NCBI GenBank assembly: GCA_034423015.1
Contig: DAOUJG010000013.1
Span: 1 to 64,000, forward strand
Length of the DNA stretch: 64,000 bases
Direction of reading: 5' to 3'
Source of the DNA: JAGWBJ01 sp034423015
Lineage (GTDB): Bacteria; Chloroflexota; Dehalococcoidia; Lucifugimonadales; JAGWBF01
Both the position numbers and the translations under genes were made by a program. Positions 8,547 through 16,749 of the stretch are shown piece after piece. Position 1 is the stretch's first letter; the number at the start of each line of letters is the position of its first letter. A model generated the notes under the pieces. That model searched no databases and had not been told where the DNA came from. It saw only the letters and a list, made by a program, of their open reading frames with translations.

Positions 8547-9578
8547 ATGACCACCACCGCGACCCGGGAGATCCCCTACAGGCAGGCCATCAACGAGGCG
8601 TTGGTCCAGGAGATGGAACGGGACTCCACCGTCATCTACATGGGCGAGGACGTGGCAGGCGGCGCGGGCAGGGAGGAGCAGGGGTTCATAGACTCCTGGG
8701 GGGGCTCCTTCCGGACCACCAAGGGCCTGATAACCAAGTTCGGCTCCAGGCGAGTGATGGACACGCCCCTGTCGGAGGCCGGGTTCATCGGCACGGCCAT
8801 CGGCGCCGCCTCCACGGGTCTCCGGCCCGTTGCCGACCTGATGTTCGTGGACTTCGTGGGCGTGTGCCTGGACCAGATCCTGAACAACGCCGCGAAGATG
8901 CGCTACATGTACGGTGGGCAGGTGAAGGTGCCCTTCACCCTGGTGACCCGCATCGGGGCGGGCACCGGCTCGGCGGCCCAGCACTCCCAGTCCTTCTACT
9001 CCATGTTCAGCCATATCCCCGGCATCAAGGGGGTCGTCCCCAGCGACCCCTACTCGGCCAAGGGCCTGCTCATATCGGCCATCCGGGACGACGACCCTGT
9101 GGTCTTCTTCGAGCACAAGCTGCTGTACCCGGAGACCGGGCCCGTGCCCGAGGAGCCCTACGCCATACCACTGGGCAAGGCCCGTGTCGTCCGGCAGGGA
9201 AGCAGTGTCACCCTGGTGGGCGTCTCGCGCATGACCAGGCTATGCCTGGAGGCTGCGGAGACCCTGGCGGCCGACGGCGTCGACGCCGAGGTGGTGGACC
9301 TGATGAGCATATCCCCCATCGACTACGACCTGGTCCTGGAGTCGGTGCGGAAGACCCACAGGGTCGTGGTCGTGGACGAGGACACGCCCCGCTGCAGCAT
9401 CGCCACGGACATCTGCGCGGCGGTGGCGGAGGAGGCCTTCGACTATCTGGACGGCCCGCCCATCAAGGTGACGGCACCCCACACTCCGGTGCCCAAGAGC
9501 AAGCCCCTGGAGTCGTCCTACATACCCGACACGCCGCGCATCGTGGCGTCGGTAAACCGGCTCCTGAGCTCCCTGTAG
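8547..9578 (+). CDS. Thiamine-diphosphate dehydrogenase E1 component, beta subunit
   Basis: This 343-aa PdhB/AcoB-type subunit starts with REIPYRQAINEAL and has MGEDVAGG near 31, the DTPLSEAGFIGTAIGAA block and the C-terminal transketolase domain (VEVVDLMSISPIDYD-like strand, here with AEVVDLM). It pairs with the alpha subunit encoded just upstream to form a heterotetrameric E1. Of the two chains, beta contributes the residues that activate ThDP. A FAD oxidase gene follows after 38 nt in the same direction. Confidence 0.86.
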   Translation: MTTTATREIPYRQAINEALVQEMERDSTVIYMGEDVAGGAGREEQGFIDSWGGSFRTTKGLITKFGSRRVMDTPLSEAGFIGTAIGAASTGLRPVADLMFVDFVGVCLDQILNNAAKMRYMYGGQVKVPFTLVTRIGAGTGSAAQHSQSFYSMFSHIPGIKGVVPSDPYSAKGLLISAIRDDDPVVFFEHKLLYPETGPVPEEPYAIPLGKARVVRQGSSVTLVGVSRMTRLCLEAAETLAADGVDAEVVDLMSISPIDYDLVLESVRKTHRVVVVDEDTPRCSIATDICAAVAEEAFDYLDGPPIKVTAPHTPVPKSKPLESSYIPDTPRIVASVNRLLSSL

Positions 9579-9616
9579 GGCGAAGCAGGGCGGAGAAGGC
9601 AGGGCGAAGAGATCAG

Positions 9617-11047
9617 ATGACGGCGCAGCGGGAGGTCCTCGACACATCCGGCCGCCGGGTGTCCGAGCCGGCAGTGCGCCGTTTCGAGGCGCGCCTGGGC
9701 GGCCGGATGCTGCGCGACGGGGACCCCGGCTACGACGACGCCCGCAAGGTCTGGAACGGCATGATAGACAAGCGCCCCGGCCTCATCGCCAGGTGCGCGG
9801 GCGTTTCCGACGTCATCGACGCCGTCCGTTTCGCCAGAGAGCAGGAGATGCTGGTGTCCGTCCGCGGAGGTGGGCACAACGTGTCCGGCGCGGCGGTGTG
9901 CGACGGCGGGCTGATGATCGACCTCTCCCTGATGAAGGGCTCCCGGGTCGACCCCTCCGCGGGCACGGCCTTAGCCCAGCCGGGGCTGACCTGGGCGGAG
10001 CTGGACCGGGAGGCCCAGGCCTTCGGCATGGCCACCACCGGCGGCACCGTTTCCGACACGGGCATCGCGGGTCTGACCCTGGGCGGCGGCATCGGCTGGC
10101 TGGGGCGCAAGCACGGCCTCACCTGCGACAACCTGCTGTCCGCGGACCTGGTAACCGCCGACGGCCGGTTCGTCACGGCCAGCCGCACCGAGAACGAGGA
10201 CCTCTTCTGGGGGCTCAGGGGGGGCGGCGGCAACTTCGGCATAGTGACATCGTTCCAGTACCGCGTGCACCCCGTCGGGCCGTTCACGGGAGGACGGGCC
10301 TTCTATCCCTTCGACGATGCCAGGGAGACGCTCCGGTTCTACCGGGACTTCTCCATGGAGATTCCCCGGGAGATGAACACCATAGGCGGGGTCCGCACGG
10401 GGCCAGACGGCCTGCCCGACATCACCGTCGGCGTCTGCTACAACGGGCCGCTGGAGGCGGCGGAGCGCGCCGTGGCGCCCCTGCGGGAGTTCGGCCCCCC
10501 CGGCCCCAAGGAGGACGCCATCCGCCCCAGGGAGTACGGCGACATCCAGTCCATGATCGACTACGCCACCCCTCCCGGGGTCCACTACTACCAGAAGTCC
10601 TGCTTCCTGGAGACCATCAGCGACGAGCTCATCGACGTCATCCTGGACCACTTCGCCCGGGTCACCTCTCCCAGGTCGGGGGTGTTTTTCCAGCAGATGG
10701 GCGGCGCCATGCGGGAGGGCGGCCCCGACGCGGGGGCGTTTACCCACCGGGCGGCGGAGTACGACCTGATCGTCAGCGCGGCCTGGGAGGGCCCCGGGGA
10801 CGGTGAGGTTCACGTCAAGTGGGCTCGGGACCTGGCCCGGGCCGTGCAGCCCCTGTCCACGGGGGGCATATACGTCAACGGTCACAGCCCCGAGTCCGGC
10901 GGCCCCGTCGACCAGGCGCGGGCGGCCTACGGGGCCAGCTATGACCGCCTGCTCGCCTTGAAAGGGAAGTACGACCCCACCAACTTCTTCCGGCAGAACC
11001 TCAACATCCCTCCCCCGGCCCCCCGCCAGGGGACGGCCGCGGTGTAA
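9617..11047 (+). CDS. FAD-linked oxidase, BBE (berberine-bridge-like) family
   Basis: The 476-aa protein has a PCMH-type FAD domain. VRGGGHNVSG carries His87, the expected site of 8-alpha-histidyl FAD attachment. LGGGIGWLGRKHGLTCDNL near 155-173 is the second pyrophosphate-binding loop. The C-terminal BBE motif is YDPTNFFRQNLNI. These enzymes oxidise alcohols, sugars or alkaloid-like compounds with O2 or an acceptor, and the substrate is unknown. The true start is the ATG at 9617, because the longer open frame upstream is non-homologous and overlaps the E1 beta gene. Confidence 0.86.
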   Translation: MTAQREVLDTSGRRVSEPAVRRFEARLGGRMLRDGDPGYDDARKVWNGMIDKRPGLIARCAGVSDVIDAVRFAREQEMLVSVRGGGHNVSGAAVCDGGLMIDLSLMKGSRVDPSAGTALAQPGLTWAELDREAQAFGMATTGGTVSDTGIAGLTLGGGIGWLGRKHGLTCDNLLSADLVTADGRFVTASRTENEDLFWGLRGGGGNFGIVTSFQYRVHPVGPFTGGRAFYPFDDARETLRFYRDFSMEIPREMNTIGGVRTGPDGLPDITVGVCYNGPLEAAERAVAPLREFGPPGPKEDAIRPREYGDIQSMIDYATPPGVHYYQKSCFLETISDELIDVILDHFARVTSPRSGVFFQQMGGAMREGGPDAGAFTHRAAEYDLIVSAAWEGPGDGEVHVKWARDLARAVQPLSTGGIYVNGHSPESGGPVDQARAAYGASYDRLLALKGKYDPTNFFRQNLNIPPPAPRQGTAAV

Positions 11048-11068
11048 CGGGGACCCACGGGCCGCCGG

Positions 11069-11098
11069 TTGAATCGGCGCTGGCCGTCGTGCTATGCT
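11069..11098 (+). promoter_or_regulatory. Candidate promoter of a structured leader
   Basis: TTGAAT (11069-11074) and TATGCT (11093-11098) are separated by 18 bp. Transcription would begin near 11105, about 160 nt before the CBS-domain gene. Confidence 0.45.
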
Positions 11099-11105
11099 AT
11101 CCGGT

Positions 11106-11216
11106 AAGGGGTGTGCCAATCCCCTTCGCACTCTCTCGTGTGTAGCAATACGATAGTCTAGAGACCGGTGTCTGGCCTCGAGCTCCGAAGGCGGAGTGCG
11201 GGGCCAGTTGTTTTTT
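11106..11216 (+). ncRNA. Structured leader RNA or small RNA upstream of the CNNM transporter
   Basis: Three adjoining hairpins are visible. AAGGGG 11106-11111 pairs with CCCCTT 11121-11126. CGCAC 11127-11131 pairs with GTGTG 11138-11142. The terminator hairpin occupies 11172-11207. A small AGAC/GTCT stem (11162-11173) would compete with the foot of the terminator. No open reading frame explains this order. It could be a metal- or ligand-sensing attenuator for the downstream transporter or a free-standing RNA of about 110 nt. I do not recognise a named riboswitch class. Confidence 0.45.
11172..11216 (+). terminator. Intrinsic terminator inside the leader
   Basis: CTGGCC (11172-11177) pairs with GGCCAG (11202-11207), and an inner CTCCG (11183-11187) pairs with CGGAG (11192-11196). 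The hairpin is followed at once by TTGTTTTTT. It lies between a promoter-like sequence and the next gene rather than straight after a stop codon. Confidence 0.7.
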
Positions 11217-11267
11217 GACGGGGCCTGACTCGGTACTCAGGAGGATGGGCCACAGGGGTGGCAAACC

Positions 11268-12569
11268 ATGGAAACCGGTGACCTTTGGAAGCTGGCGCTC
11301 CTCGCTCTCTGTCTGCTCCTGTCCGCTTTCTTCTCCGCCTCCGAGACGGCGTTCATAGCCCTCTCCCGGGTTCGTCTCCTCCAGCTCGAGGACGGTGGCC
11401 GGCCGGGCGCCCAGCGGGTGGCCCGCCTGATGGAGCGCCCCCAGCGGATTCTCGCCACGGTGCTGCTGGGGAACAACCTGGTCAACACCGCCGCGGCCGC
11501 GCTGGCCACCGCCGTCGCCATCAGCATCGTCGACAACCCCGACATAGCCGTCCTGGCGGCCACCGTGGGCGTCACCCTGGTGGTCCTGATATTCTGCGAG
11601 ACCCTGCCGAAGACCCTGGCGTGGAGCAGGTCCGAGGAGGCCGCCTTCATCGTTGCCAGGCCCTTGACGATGGCGGGGTTGGCCCTTGCCCCCGCCGTGA
11701 CGGTGCTCCAGGGGATCAGCCTTCTTGCCAGCAAAGTCGTGGGGGTCGACACCGCCAAGGCCCAGGTGACCGAGGACGAGATACGCACAATGATCTCCGT
11801 GGGGGCCCGGACGGGCACGGTGGAGCCCACCGAGGCGGAGATGCTGGAGAAGGTGTTCCACTTCGGCGACCGCCAGGTGCACGAGGTGATGACTCCCAGG
11901 ACAGAGATCCTATGGGTCGAGAAGGGCACCCGGCTGGACGAGTTCCTCAAGGTATACGCCCGGCAGACCCATACCCGCTTCCCGGTCTACGAGGGCGATA
12001 CCGAGAACGTGGTGGGGCTGCTGTCGGTGAAGGACCTGGTGCAGACCATGGCCGAAGGGGGCATCGGTCCCGACGCCAGCGTAACCGAGGTCATGCGCAG
12101 CGTGTACTTCGTGCCGGAGACCAAGCCGGTGAGCCGGCTCTTCGAGGAGATGCGGCAGAGCAGGCAGCAGATGGCCATCATCATCGACCAGTACGGCGGT
12201 GTGGCGGGCCTGGTGACCCTCAAGAGCCTGCTGGAGGTCATCGTGGGCCCCGTCAGGGAGGAGGGGGAGGATGGCAGGGACGAGTTCGAGGCCGTTGGGG
12301 AGAACGTCTACGACGCCGATGCCGGGATGGGAGTGCTGGAGGCCAACGAGGAGCTGGGCCTGGACCTCCCCGAGGGGAACTATCAGACCCTGGCCGGGTT
12401 CATCCTGGAGCAGCTGGGGCACATTCCCCAGGAGGGCGAGCACCTGTACTACCGGGACCTGCGGATGCAGGTGACCGAGATGAAGCGGGTCAAGATCGAG
12501 CGGGTGCGGATCCACGTACTCGGGAGCGCCAACGGCCGCGTACGCAGCGGAGACCCCATCTCGACATAA
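11268..12569 (+). CDS. CNNM/CorC-type transporter: DUF21, two CBS domains, CorC_HlyC domain
   Basis: The 433-aa protein has an N-terminal DUF21 membrane domain with about four helices (roughly residues 5-165, opening LLLSAFFSASETAF). A CBS pair follows at about 190-320 (EVMTPRTEILWV and the IIIDQYGGVAGLVT core). A C-terminal CorC_HlyC transporter-associated domain lies at about 340-420. Homologues move Mg2+ or Co2+ across the cytoplasmic membrane, with CBS domains sensing nucleotide. The older name hemolysin C is misleading. The upstream terminator hairpin suggests control by attenuation. Confidence 0.85.
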   Translation: METGDLWKLALLALCLLLSAFFSASETAFIALSRVRLLQLEDGGRPGAQRVARLMERPQRILATVLLGNNLVNTAAAALATAVAISIVDNPDIAVLAATVGVTLVVLIFCETLPKTLAWSRSEEAAFIVARPLTMAGLALAPAVTVLQGISLLASKVVGVDTAKAQVTEDEIRTMISVGARTGTVEPTEAEMLEKVFHFGDRQVHEVMTPRTEILWVEKGTRLDEFLKVYARQTHTRFPVYEGDTENVVGLLSVKDLVQTMAEGGIGPDASVTEVMRSVYFVPETKPVSRLFEEMRQSRQQMAIIIDQYGGVAGLVTLKSLLEVIVGPVREEGEDGRDEFEAVGENVYDADAGMGVLEANEELGLDLPEGNYQTLAGFILEQLGHIPQEGEHLYYRDLRMQVTEMKRVKIERVRIHVLGSANGRVRSGDPIST

Positions 12570-12579
12570 TAGTACCGAC

Positions 12580-14034
12580 ATGCCGCCTACCGACAACCGG
12601 AAAGTGCCGTTTTCGGGCCTCTCGGAGCCCGGTCTCGTGGCCGACCTGTACGAGTTGACCATGGCCCAGACCTATTTCCAGCACGGGATGTCGTCCTGGG
12701 CCACCTTCAGCCTGTTCATCAGGAGCTACCCGCCAAACCGGGGCTACTTCGTGGCGGCCGGGCTGGAGGACGTGCTGAGATACGTGGAGGAGTGGCGCTT
12801 CCCCCAGGAGTCCATTGACTACCTGGTCTCCACCAGGATGTTCCACGGCGACTTCCTGGAGTACCTGTCTGGGGTGAGGTTTACGGGCGACGTCTGGGCC
12901 ATGCCCGAGGGGCGGGTCTTCTTCGCCGGTGAGCCGGTCCTGGAGGTGTCCGGTCCCGTGGTGGAGGCCCAGGCGGTGGAGAGCTACGTCATAAACCAGG
13001 TGAACCTGCAGACGATGATGGCAACCAAGGCTTCCCGGTGCGTCCAGGCGGGGCGGGGCAGGCCGCTGGTCGACTTCTCCCTGCGCCGTACCCAGGGCGT
13101 CGACGCGGCCATGAAGGTGGCCCGCTGCAGCTACATCGCCGGCTTTCAGGCAACCAGCAACGTCATGGCGGGGAAGGCCTATGGGATGCCGCTGGCCGGC
13201 ACCATGGCCCACTCCTTCGTATCCAGCTACGAGCGCGAGGTGGACGCCTTCCGCGCCTACGCCGAGAGCTTCCCGGACAGGGCCATCCTGCTCATAGACA
13301 CCTACGACACCGTGGCCGGGGCCCGCAACGCCGCCCTGGTGGGGAACGAGATGAAGGCCCGGGGCCGGGCCCTGGACGGCGTGAGGCTGGACAGCGGGGA
13401 CCTGGACTCCCTGAGCCGGGAGGTCCGCACCGTGCTGGATGACGCCGAGCTTCCAGGCGTGAGGATAGTTGCCAGCGGCGGCCTGGACGAGCTCGACGTG
13501 GACAGGCTGGCCGGCGCGGGCGCTCCCATCGACGCCTTCGGCGTGGGCACGAAGATGGGCGTTTCCGCCGACGCCCCCTGGACGGACATGGCCTACAAGC
13601 TGGTCCAGTACGGCTGCCGCCCCGTGCTCAAGCTGAGCACGGGCAAGGCATCCATCCCGGGAGAGAAGCAGGTGTTCAGGCAGCGCGACACGGCCGGGCG
13701 TATGGCGGGGGACGTCATCGCCCTGCGTGACGAGGACCAGCCCCAATCCGGTGGGGAGGGACTCTCCGCCGAGCCCTTGCTGCGACAGGTGATGCGGGGA
13801 GGCAGGGCGCTGGGGGAAGCCCCCGGGCTGGACGAGGCCCGCGAGCTCCTTCGCCGGGACCTGGCAGCCCTGGACGACGGCGTCAAGGCCCTTACAGACC
13901 CCGCCGCGTACCCGGTCCGCCTGAGCCCCCGGCTGGATGGGCTGAGGACGGGCATGGAGGCGGCCCTCGGGGCGGGTTCGGCGGCCGGGGGAGCCACGAC
14001 GGCTCCCGTTTCCAAGGAGGGTCCATGCGAATAG
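12580..14034 (+). CDS. pncB: Nicotinate phosphoribosyltransferase
   Basis: This 484-aa type II phosphoribosyltransferase has LVADLYELTMAQTYF at the N-terminus, VDFSLRRTQG near 166-175 (family signature), VRLDSGDLDSLSREVR near 270 and ASGGLDELDVDRL. It converts nicotinate and PRPP, with ATP, to nicotinate mononucleotide in NAD salvage. It starts 10 nt after the transporter gene and overlaps the ETF gene by 10 nt, so it probably shares a transcript with both. An NAD salvage gene beside an electron-transfer flavoprotein gene fits a redox-cofactor theme. Confidence 0.9.
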   Translation: MPPTDNRKVPFSGLSEPGLVADLYELTMAQTYFQHGMSSWATFSLFIRSYPPNRGYFVAAGLEDVLRYVEEWRFPQESIDYLVSTRMFHGDFLEYLSGVRFTGDVWAMPEGRVFFAGEPVLEVSGPVVEAQAVESYVINQVNLQTMMATKASRCVQAGRGRPLVDFSLRRTQGVDAAMKVARCSYIAGFQATSNVMAGKAYGMPLAGTMAHSFVSSYEREVDAFRAYAESFPDRAILLIDTYDTVAGARNAALVGNEMKARGRALDGVRLDSGDLDSLSREVRTVLDDAELPGVRIVASGGLDELDVDRLAGAGAPIDAFGVGTKMGVSADAPWTDMAYKLVQYGCRPVLKLSTGKASIPGEKQVFRQRDTAGRMAGDVIALRDEDQPQSGGEGLSAEPLLRQVMRGGRALGEAPGLDEARELLRRDLAALDDGVKALTDPAAYPVRLSPRLDGLRTGMEAALGAGSAAGGATTAPVSKEGPCE

Positions 14035-15869
14035 CGGTGTGTGTCAAGCAGGTGCCCGTCCTCTCCCGGATCACCTTCGACTACGAGTCCAAGACCATTG
14101 TCCGGGAGGGCGTCCCCCTGGAGGTCAACTCCTTCGACCTGCTGGCGGTGGACAGGGCCGTCCAGCTCGCGGAGCAGGTCGGGGGAGAGGTAGTCGTGTA
14201 TACGATGGGTCCGCCCCAGGCGCGGGACGCCTTGGTCCAGTGCCTGGCCATGGGCGCGGACCGGGCCGTGCACCTGACGGACCGGGTCATGGCCGGGTCG
14301 GACACCCTGGCCACCGCCCGGAGCCTGTCGCTGGCGCTGGAGCGGGAGGCCCACGACCTGGTGCTGTGCGGCCGGCACAGCACCGACGCCGAGACGGGCC
14401 AGGTGGGGCCCGAGCTTGCCCAGCTTCTTGGCCTACCCTACGTGGGCAACGTCCGCAGGCTGGACTGCCACTCCGAGGCGGGTCCCATACGGGTTGAGCG
14501 AGAGACCGACGAGGGGTACGAGGTCATCGAGTGCCCCCTCCCCGCCGTGGTGAGCGTGACCGAAGGGGTGATGCCCGAGCGGTTCCCGTCCCGTCAGGAC
14601 ATGCTGGCGGCCAGGGAGGACCCGGCCATCCAGGACCTGGGAGCCCGCGACCTGTCCGAGGACGGGTCCCTGTTCGGCGCCGCTGGCTCCCCCACCTCCG
14701 TTTCGGAGATACGGTTCGTGGCCTCCCAGCGCGCCGGGGTGGTCATCGAGGAGGAGGACCCCCGGGAGGCGGCCAGGAAGCTGGTGGAGGCCTTCAGCGA
14801 GAGGCCCCCGGCCCCCGCGGTGGCCCCGCGCGCCGGCTGGGAGAGGTACGAGGGCGGCCCCGGCGCGGCCCTGTGGGTGGTGGGCGAACGCGTCGCCCCG
14901 GGACTGCGGGCCACGACCCTCGAGATACTGGGCAAGGCCCGGGACCTGGCGGACGTGACCCGCGGCGAGGTGGTCGCGGTGGTGACGGGCTCCGGGCCGG
15001 CCGGAGAGGTCCGTGAGCTTGCGGCCCACGGGGCGGACCGCGTGATGGTCCTGGCGGCGGGGGAGTCCATGCACCCGGCGGGGCTGGCGTGCGTTTCGGC
15101 CCTGGCCGGCGCCGTGCGGGAGCACAGCCCCTATGCCGTGCTGTTCCCCTCCACCGCCAACGGCCGGGACGTGGCGTCCCGGGTGGCGGCGGCCCTGTCC
15201 CTGGGGCTGACCGGGGACTGCGTCGACCTGGAGATTGACGGGTCCGGCGCCCTGGTCCAGCTAAAGCCCGCCCTGGGCGGCAACGTGGTGGCCCCCATAC
15301 TCTCGAGCACCCGCCCGTACATGGCCACCCTGCGCCCCGGCCTCCTGAGTCCCGTCGCGCCCGACCGGGGCCTGGACGCCCCGGTGGAGGTGGTCGACGT
15401 CGACGAGTCCCCGGCCCCGGACATGCGGCTGCTGGAGGTCCACCGGGAGTCGGACGCCGGGGGCCTGGCCCTGGAGCGGGCCCGGGTGGTGGTGGGCGTG
15501 GGCATGGGAGTGGGCGGCCCAGAGAATCTCCCGGCCATCCACGCCGCCGCCCGGCGTCTGGGGGCGGAGGTGGCGGCCACCCGCAACGTGGCCGACGCGG
15601 GCTGGCTACCCAGGCAGCTCCAGGTGGGCCTGACTGGGAAGGCCATCGCTCCCCAGGTGTACATAGCGGTGGGCATACGCGGCGATTTCAACCACATGGT
15701 GGGCATCCAGAGGGCGGGGACCATACTCGCCATCAACAACAACCCCAACCACCGCCGCAGTCCCATCCTGCAGGGAGCGGACTTCTCCATCGTGGGCGAT
15801 TGGGAGACCCACCTGCCTCCCCTGGCCGACGCGCTGGCCCCCCTGCTGGCCGGCGTGGATGCCCCCTGA
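14025..15869 (+). CDS. Fused electron transfer flavoprotein, beta-alpha single chain
   Basis: At 614 aa this is EtfB (about 1-265, starting RIAVCVKQVP, with STDAETGQVGPELA near 124-137) joined to EtfA (about 280-614). The alpha half keeps the FAD domain: GGPENLPAI, AGWLPRQLQVGLTGKAIAP and AVGIRGDFNHMVGI. Three deviations stand out. The usual S-G-G-R-G loop is VGVGMG, so the flavin-contacting Arg is absent. The usual G-I-S-G-A-I-Q-H is GIRGDFNH. The tail after AINNNP has extra residues. It would carry electrons from acyl-CoA dehydrogenases, two of which lie just downstream, to an ETF:quinone oxidoreductase not seen here. Confidence 0.85.
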   Translation: MRIAVCVKQVPVLSRITFDYESKTIVREGVPLEVNSFDLLAVDRAVQLAEQVGGEVVVYTMGPPQARDALVQCLAMGADRAVHLTDRVMAGSDTLATARSLSLALEREAHDLVLCGRHSTDAETGQVGPELAQLLGLPYVGNVRRLDCHSEAGPIRVERETDEGYEVIECPLPAVVSVTEGVMPERFPSRQDMLAAREDPAIQDLGARDLSEDGSLFGAAGSPTSVSEIRFVASQRAGVVIEEEDPREAARKLVEAFSERPPAPAVAPRAGWERYEGGPGAALWVVGERVAPGLRATTLEILGKARDLADVTRGEVVAVVTGSGPAGEVRELAAHGADRVMVLAAGESMHPAGLACVSALAGAVREHSPYAVLFPSTANGRDVASRVAAALSLGLTGDCVDLEIDGSGALVQLKPALGGNVVAPILSSTRPYMATLRPGLLSPVAPDRGLDAPVEVVDVDESPAPDMRLLEVHRESDAGGLALERARVVVGVGMGVGGPENLPAIHAAARRLGAEVAATRNVADAGWLPRQLQVGLTGKAIAPQVYIAVGIRGDFNHMVGIQRAGTILAINNNPNHRRSPILQGADFSIVGDWETHLPPLADALAPLLAGVDAP

Positions 15870-16062
15870 GGGAGCCACGCGTCCCGGCACTGTCCGGGAA
15901 GCGCCGGAAACTGGCGCCCCTTACGAGGATTGGCCATGAACTCGATCCAGTGTTCCCCTATACTCACTCGCGGGATGGGTGAATGGGAGAGCTAGCCCTG
16001 TGAAATACAAGACCGAGTTCGACCCTCTGTTGCAGAACCGGCATCCCAGAGGAGGTGAGAAT

Positions 16063-16311
16063 ATGATTGATTGGTCGAAGTGTCCTGGGGTAGAGCAAAT
16101 TCCGGGCAAGGTCAGTGGCGCATGGCTTTTCACCGATAGCAGACTGCCCGTATCGGCCCTGTTCGAGAACCTGGAGGCTGGGGCCACCGTTGAGGAGTTC
16201 ATGGAGTGGTTCGCACCCGTGGACGAATGGAAAGTGAGGGCCGTCCTGCAACACGTGGCCGACTCCCTGAAGGCGCCCGTGCCGGTGAGCAGCCTTGAAG
16301 ATACTGCTTGA
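16063..16311 (+). CDS. DUF433-like antitoxin
   Basis: This is an 82-aa protein with the DUF433 outline: an N-terminal strand around P-G-V-E-Q-I-P-G, a phosphate-like turn, RLPVSALFENLEAGATVEEFMEWF at about 27-50, and a C-terminal VLQHVADSL helix. A strong GGAGGTGA binding site (16051-16058) fixes the ATG at 16063. An in-frame upstream ATG lacks one. A TATACT -10 lies at 15959-15964 with no clear -35. It overlaps the next gene by 17 nt, and the pair is a known DUF433-DUF5615 arrangement in which this member is the presumed antitoxin. Base composition is noticeably less GC-rich than the neighbours. Confidence 0.72.
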   Translation: MIDWSKCPGVEQIPGKVSGAWLFTDSRLPVSALFENLEAGATVEEFMEWFAPVDEWKVRAVLQHVADSLKAPVPVSSLEDTA

Positions 16312-16630
16312 TCACGGCACGCCCAGGCCCCTCGGGCGGGAGCTCCTCGGACACTCGGTCGACACGGCGGCAGACAAGAGGTGGGACCAATTGGCCAATG
16401 GGGACCTTATCGACAGAGCCGAACAGGATGGCTACGAGATTCTGATTACTACCGACCAAAGCATGAGGCACCAGCAGAACATTGCGGGCAGGCGGCTTGG
16501 CGTCATCGTACTGCGCTCCGGGGCTTGGCCTTACACTGAGTCGAGGATCGAAGACATTCGATCCGCTGTCGCTGAGGTACAGCCTGGGGAGTTCAGGGAG
16601 GTCTATATTCCGATTCGCGGTGAGGCGTAG
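16295..16630 (+). CDS. DUF5615 PIN-like domain protein, putative toxin
   Basis: The 111-aa protein begins MKILLDHGTPRPL, the DUF5615 opening with the first acidic residue Asp6. Further family features are the GDLIDRAEQDGYEILITTDQS block (about 36-56, acidic residues of the PIN-like site), and MRHQQN followed by LGVIVLR. PIN-like toxins are Mg-dependent RNases, but activity in this family is inferred. The start overlaps the antitoxin gene by 17 nt. The pair is inserted between the ETF gene and the acyl-CoA dehydrogenases, as expected of a mobile addiction module. Confidence 0.75.
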   Translation: MKILLDHGTPRPLGRELLGHSVDTAADKRWDQLANGDLIDRAEQDGYEILITTDQSMRHQQNIAGRRLGVIVLRSGAWPYTESRIEDIRSAVAEVQPGEFREVYIPIRGEA

Positions 16631-16749
16631 CGTGACCATCGCGCCCGGCGAAGGGGCTGGGGCTGCCCTACTGCGCGTCAGAGTGAGGCTGGCGCCAGCG
16701 GCGACGGGTCAGGGCGCAGCCGTCCAGCCTAACCCGGAGGTGTGGCCAC

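Noticed and set aside
8864..9616. Long N-terminal extension of the FAD oxidase
   Set aside because: The extra reading is low-complexity antiframe of the E1 beta gene; the family N-terminus begins at 9617.
11252..11266. Resemblance to the ACAGGGCAAACC core of c-di-GMP-I riboswitches
   Set aside because: The motif has an insertion (ACAGGGGTGGCAAACC), lies at the start codon and lacks the remaining conserved core.
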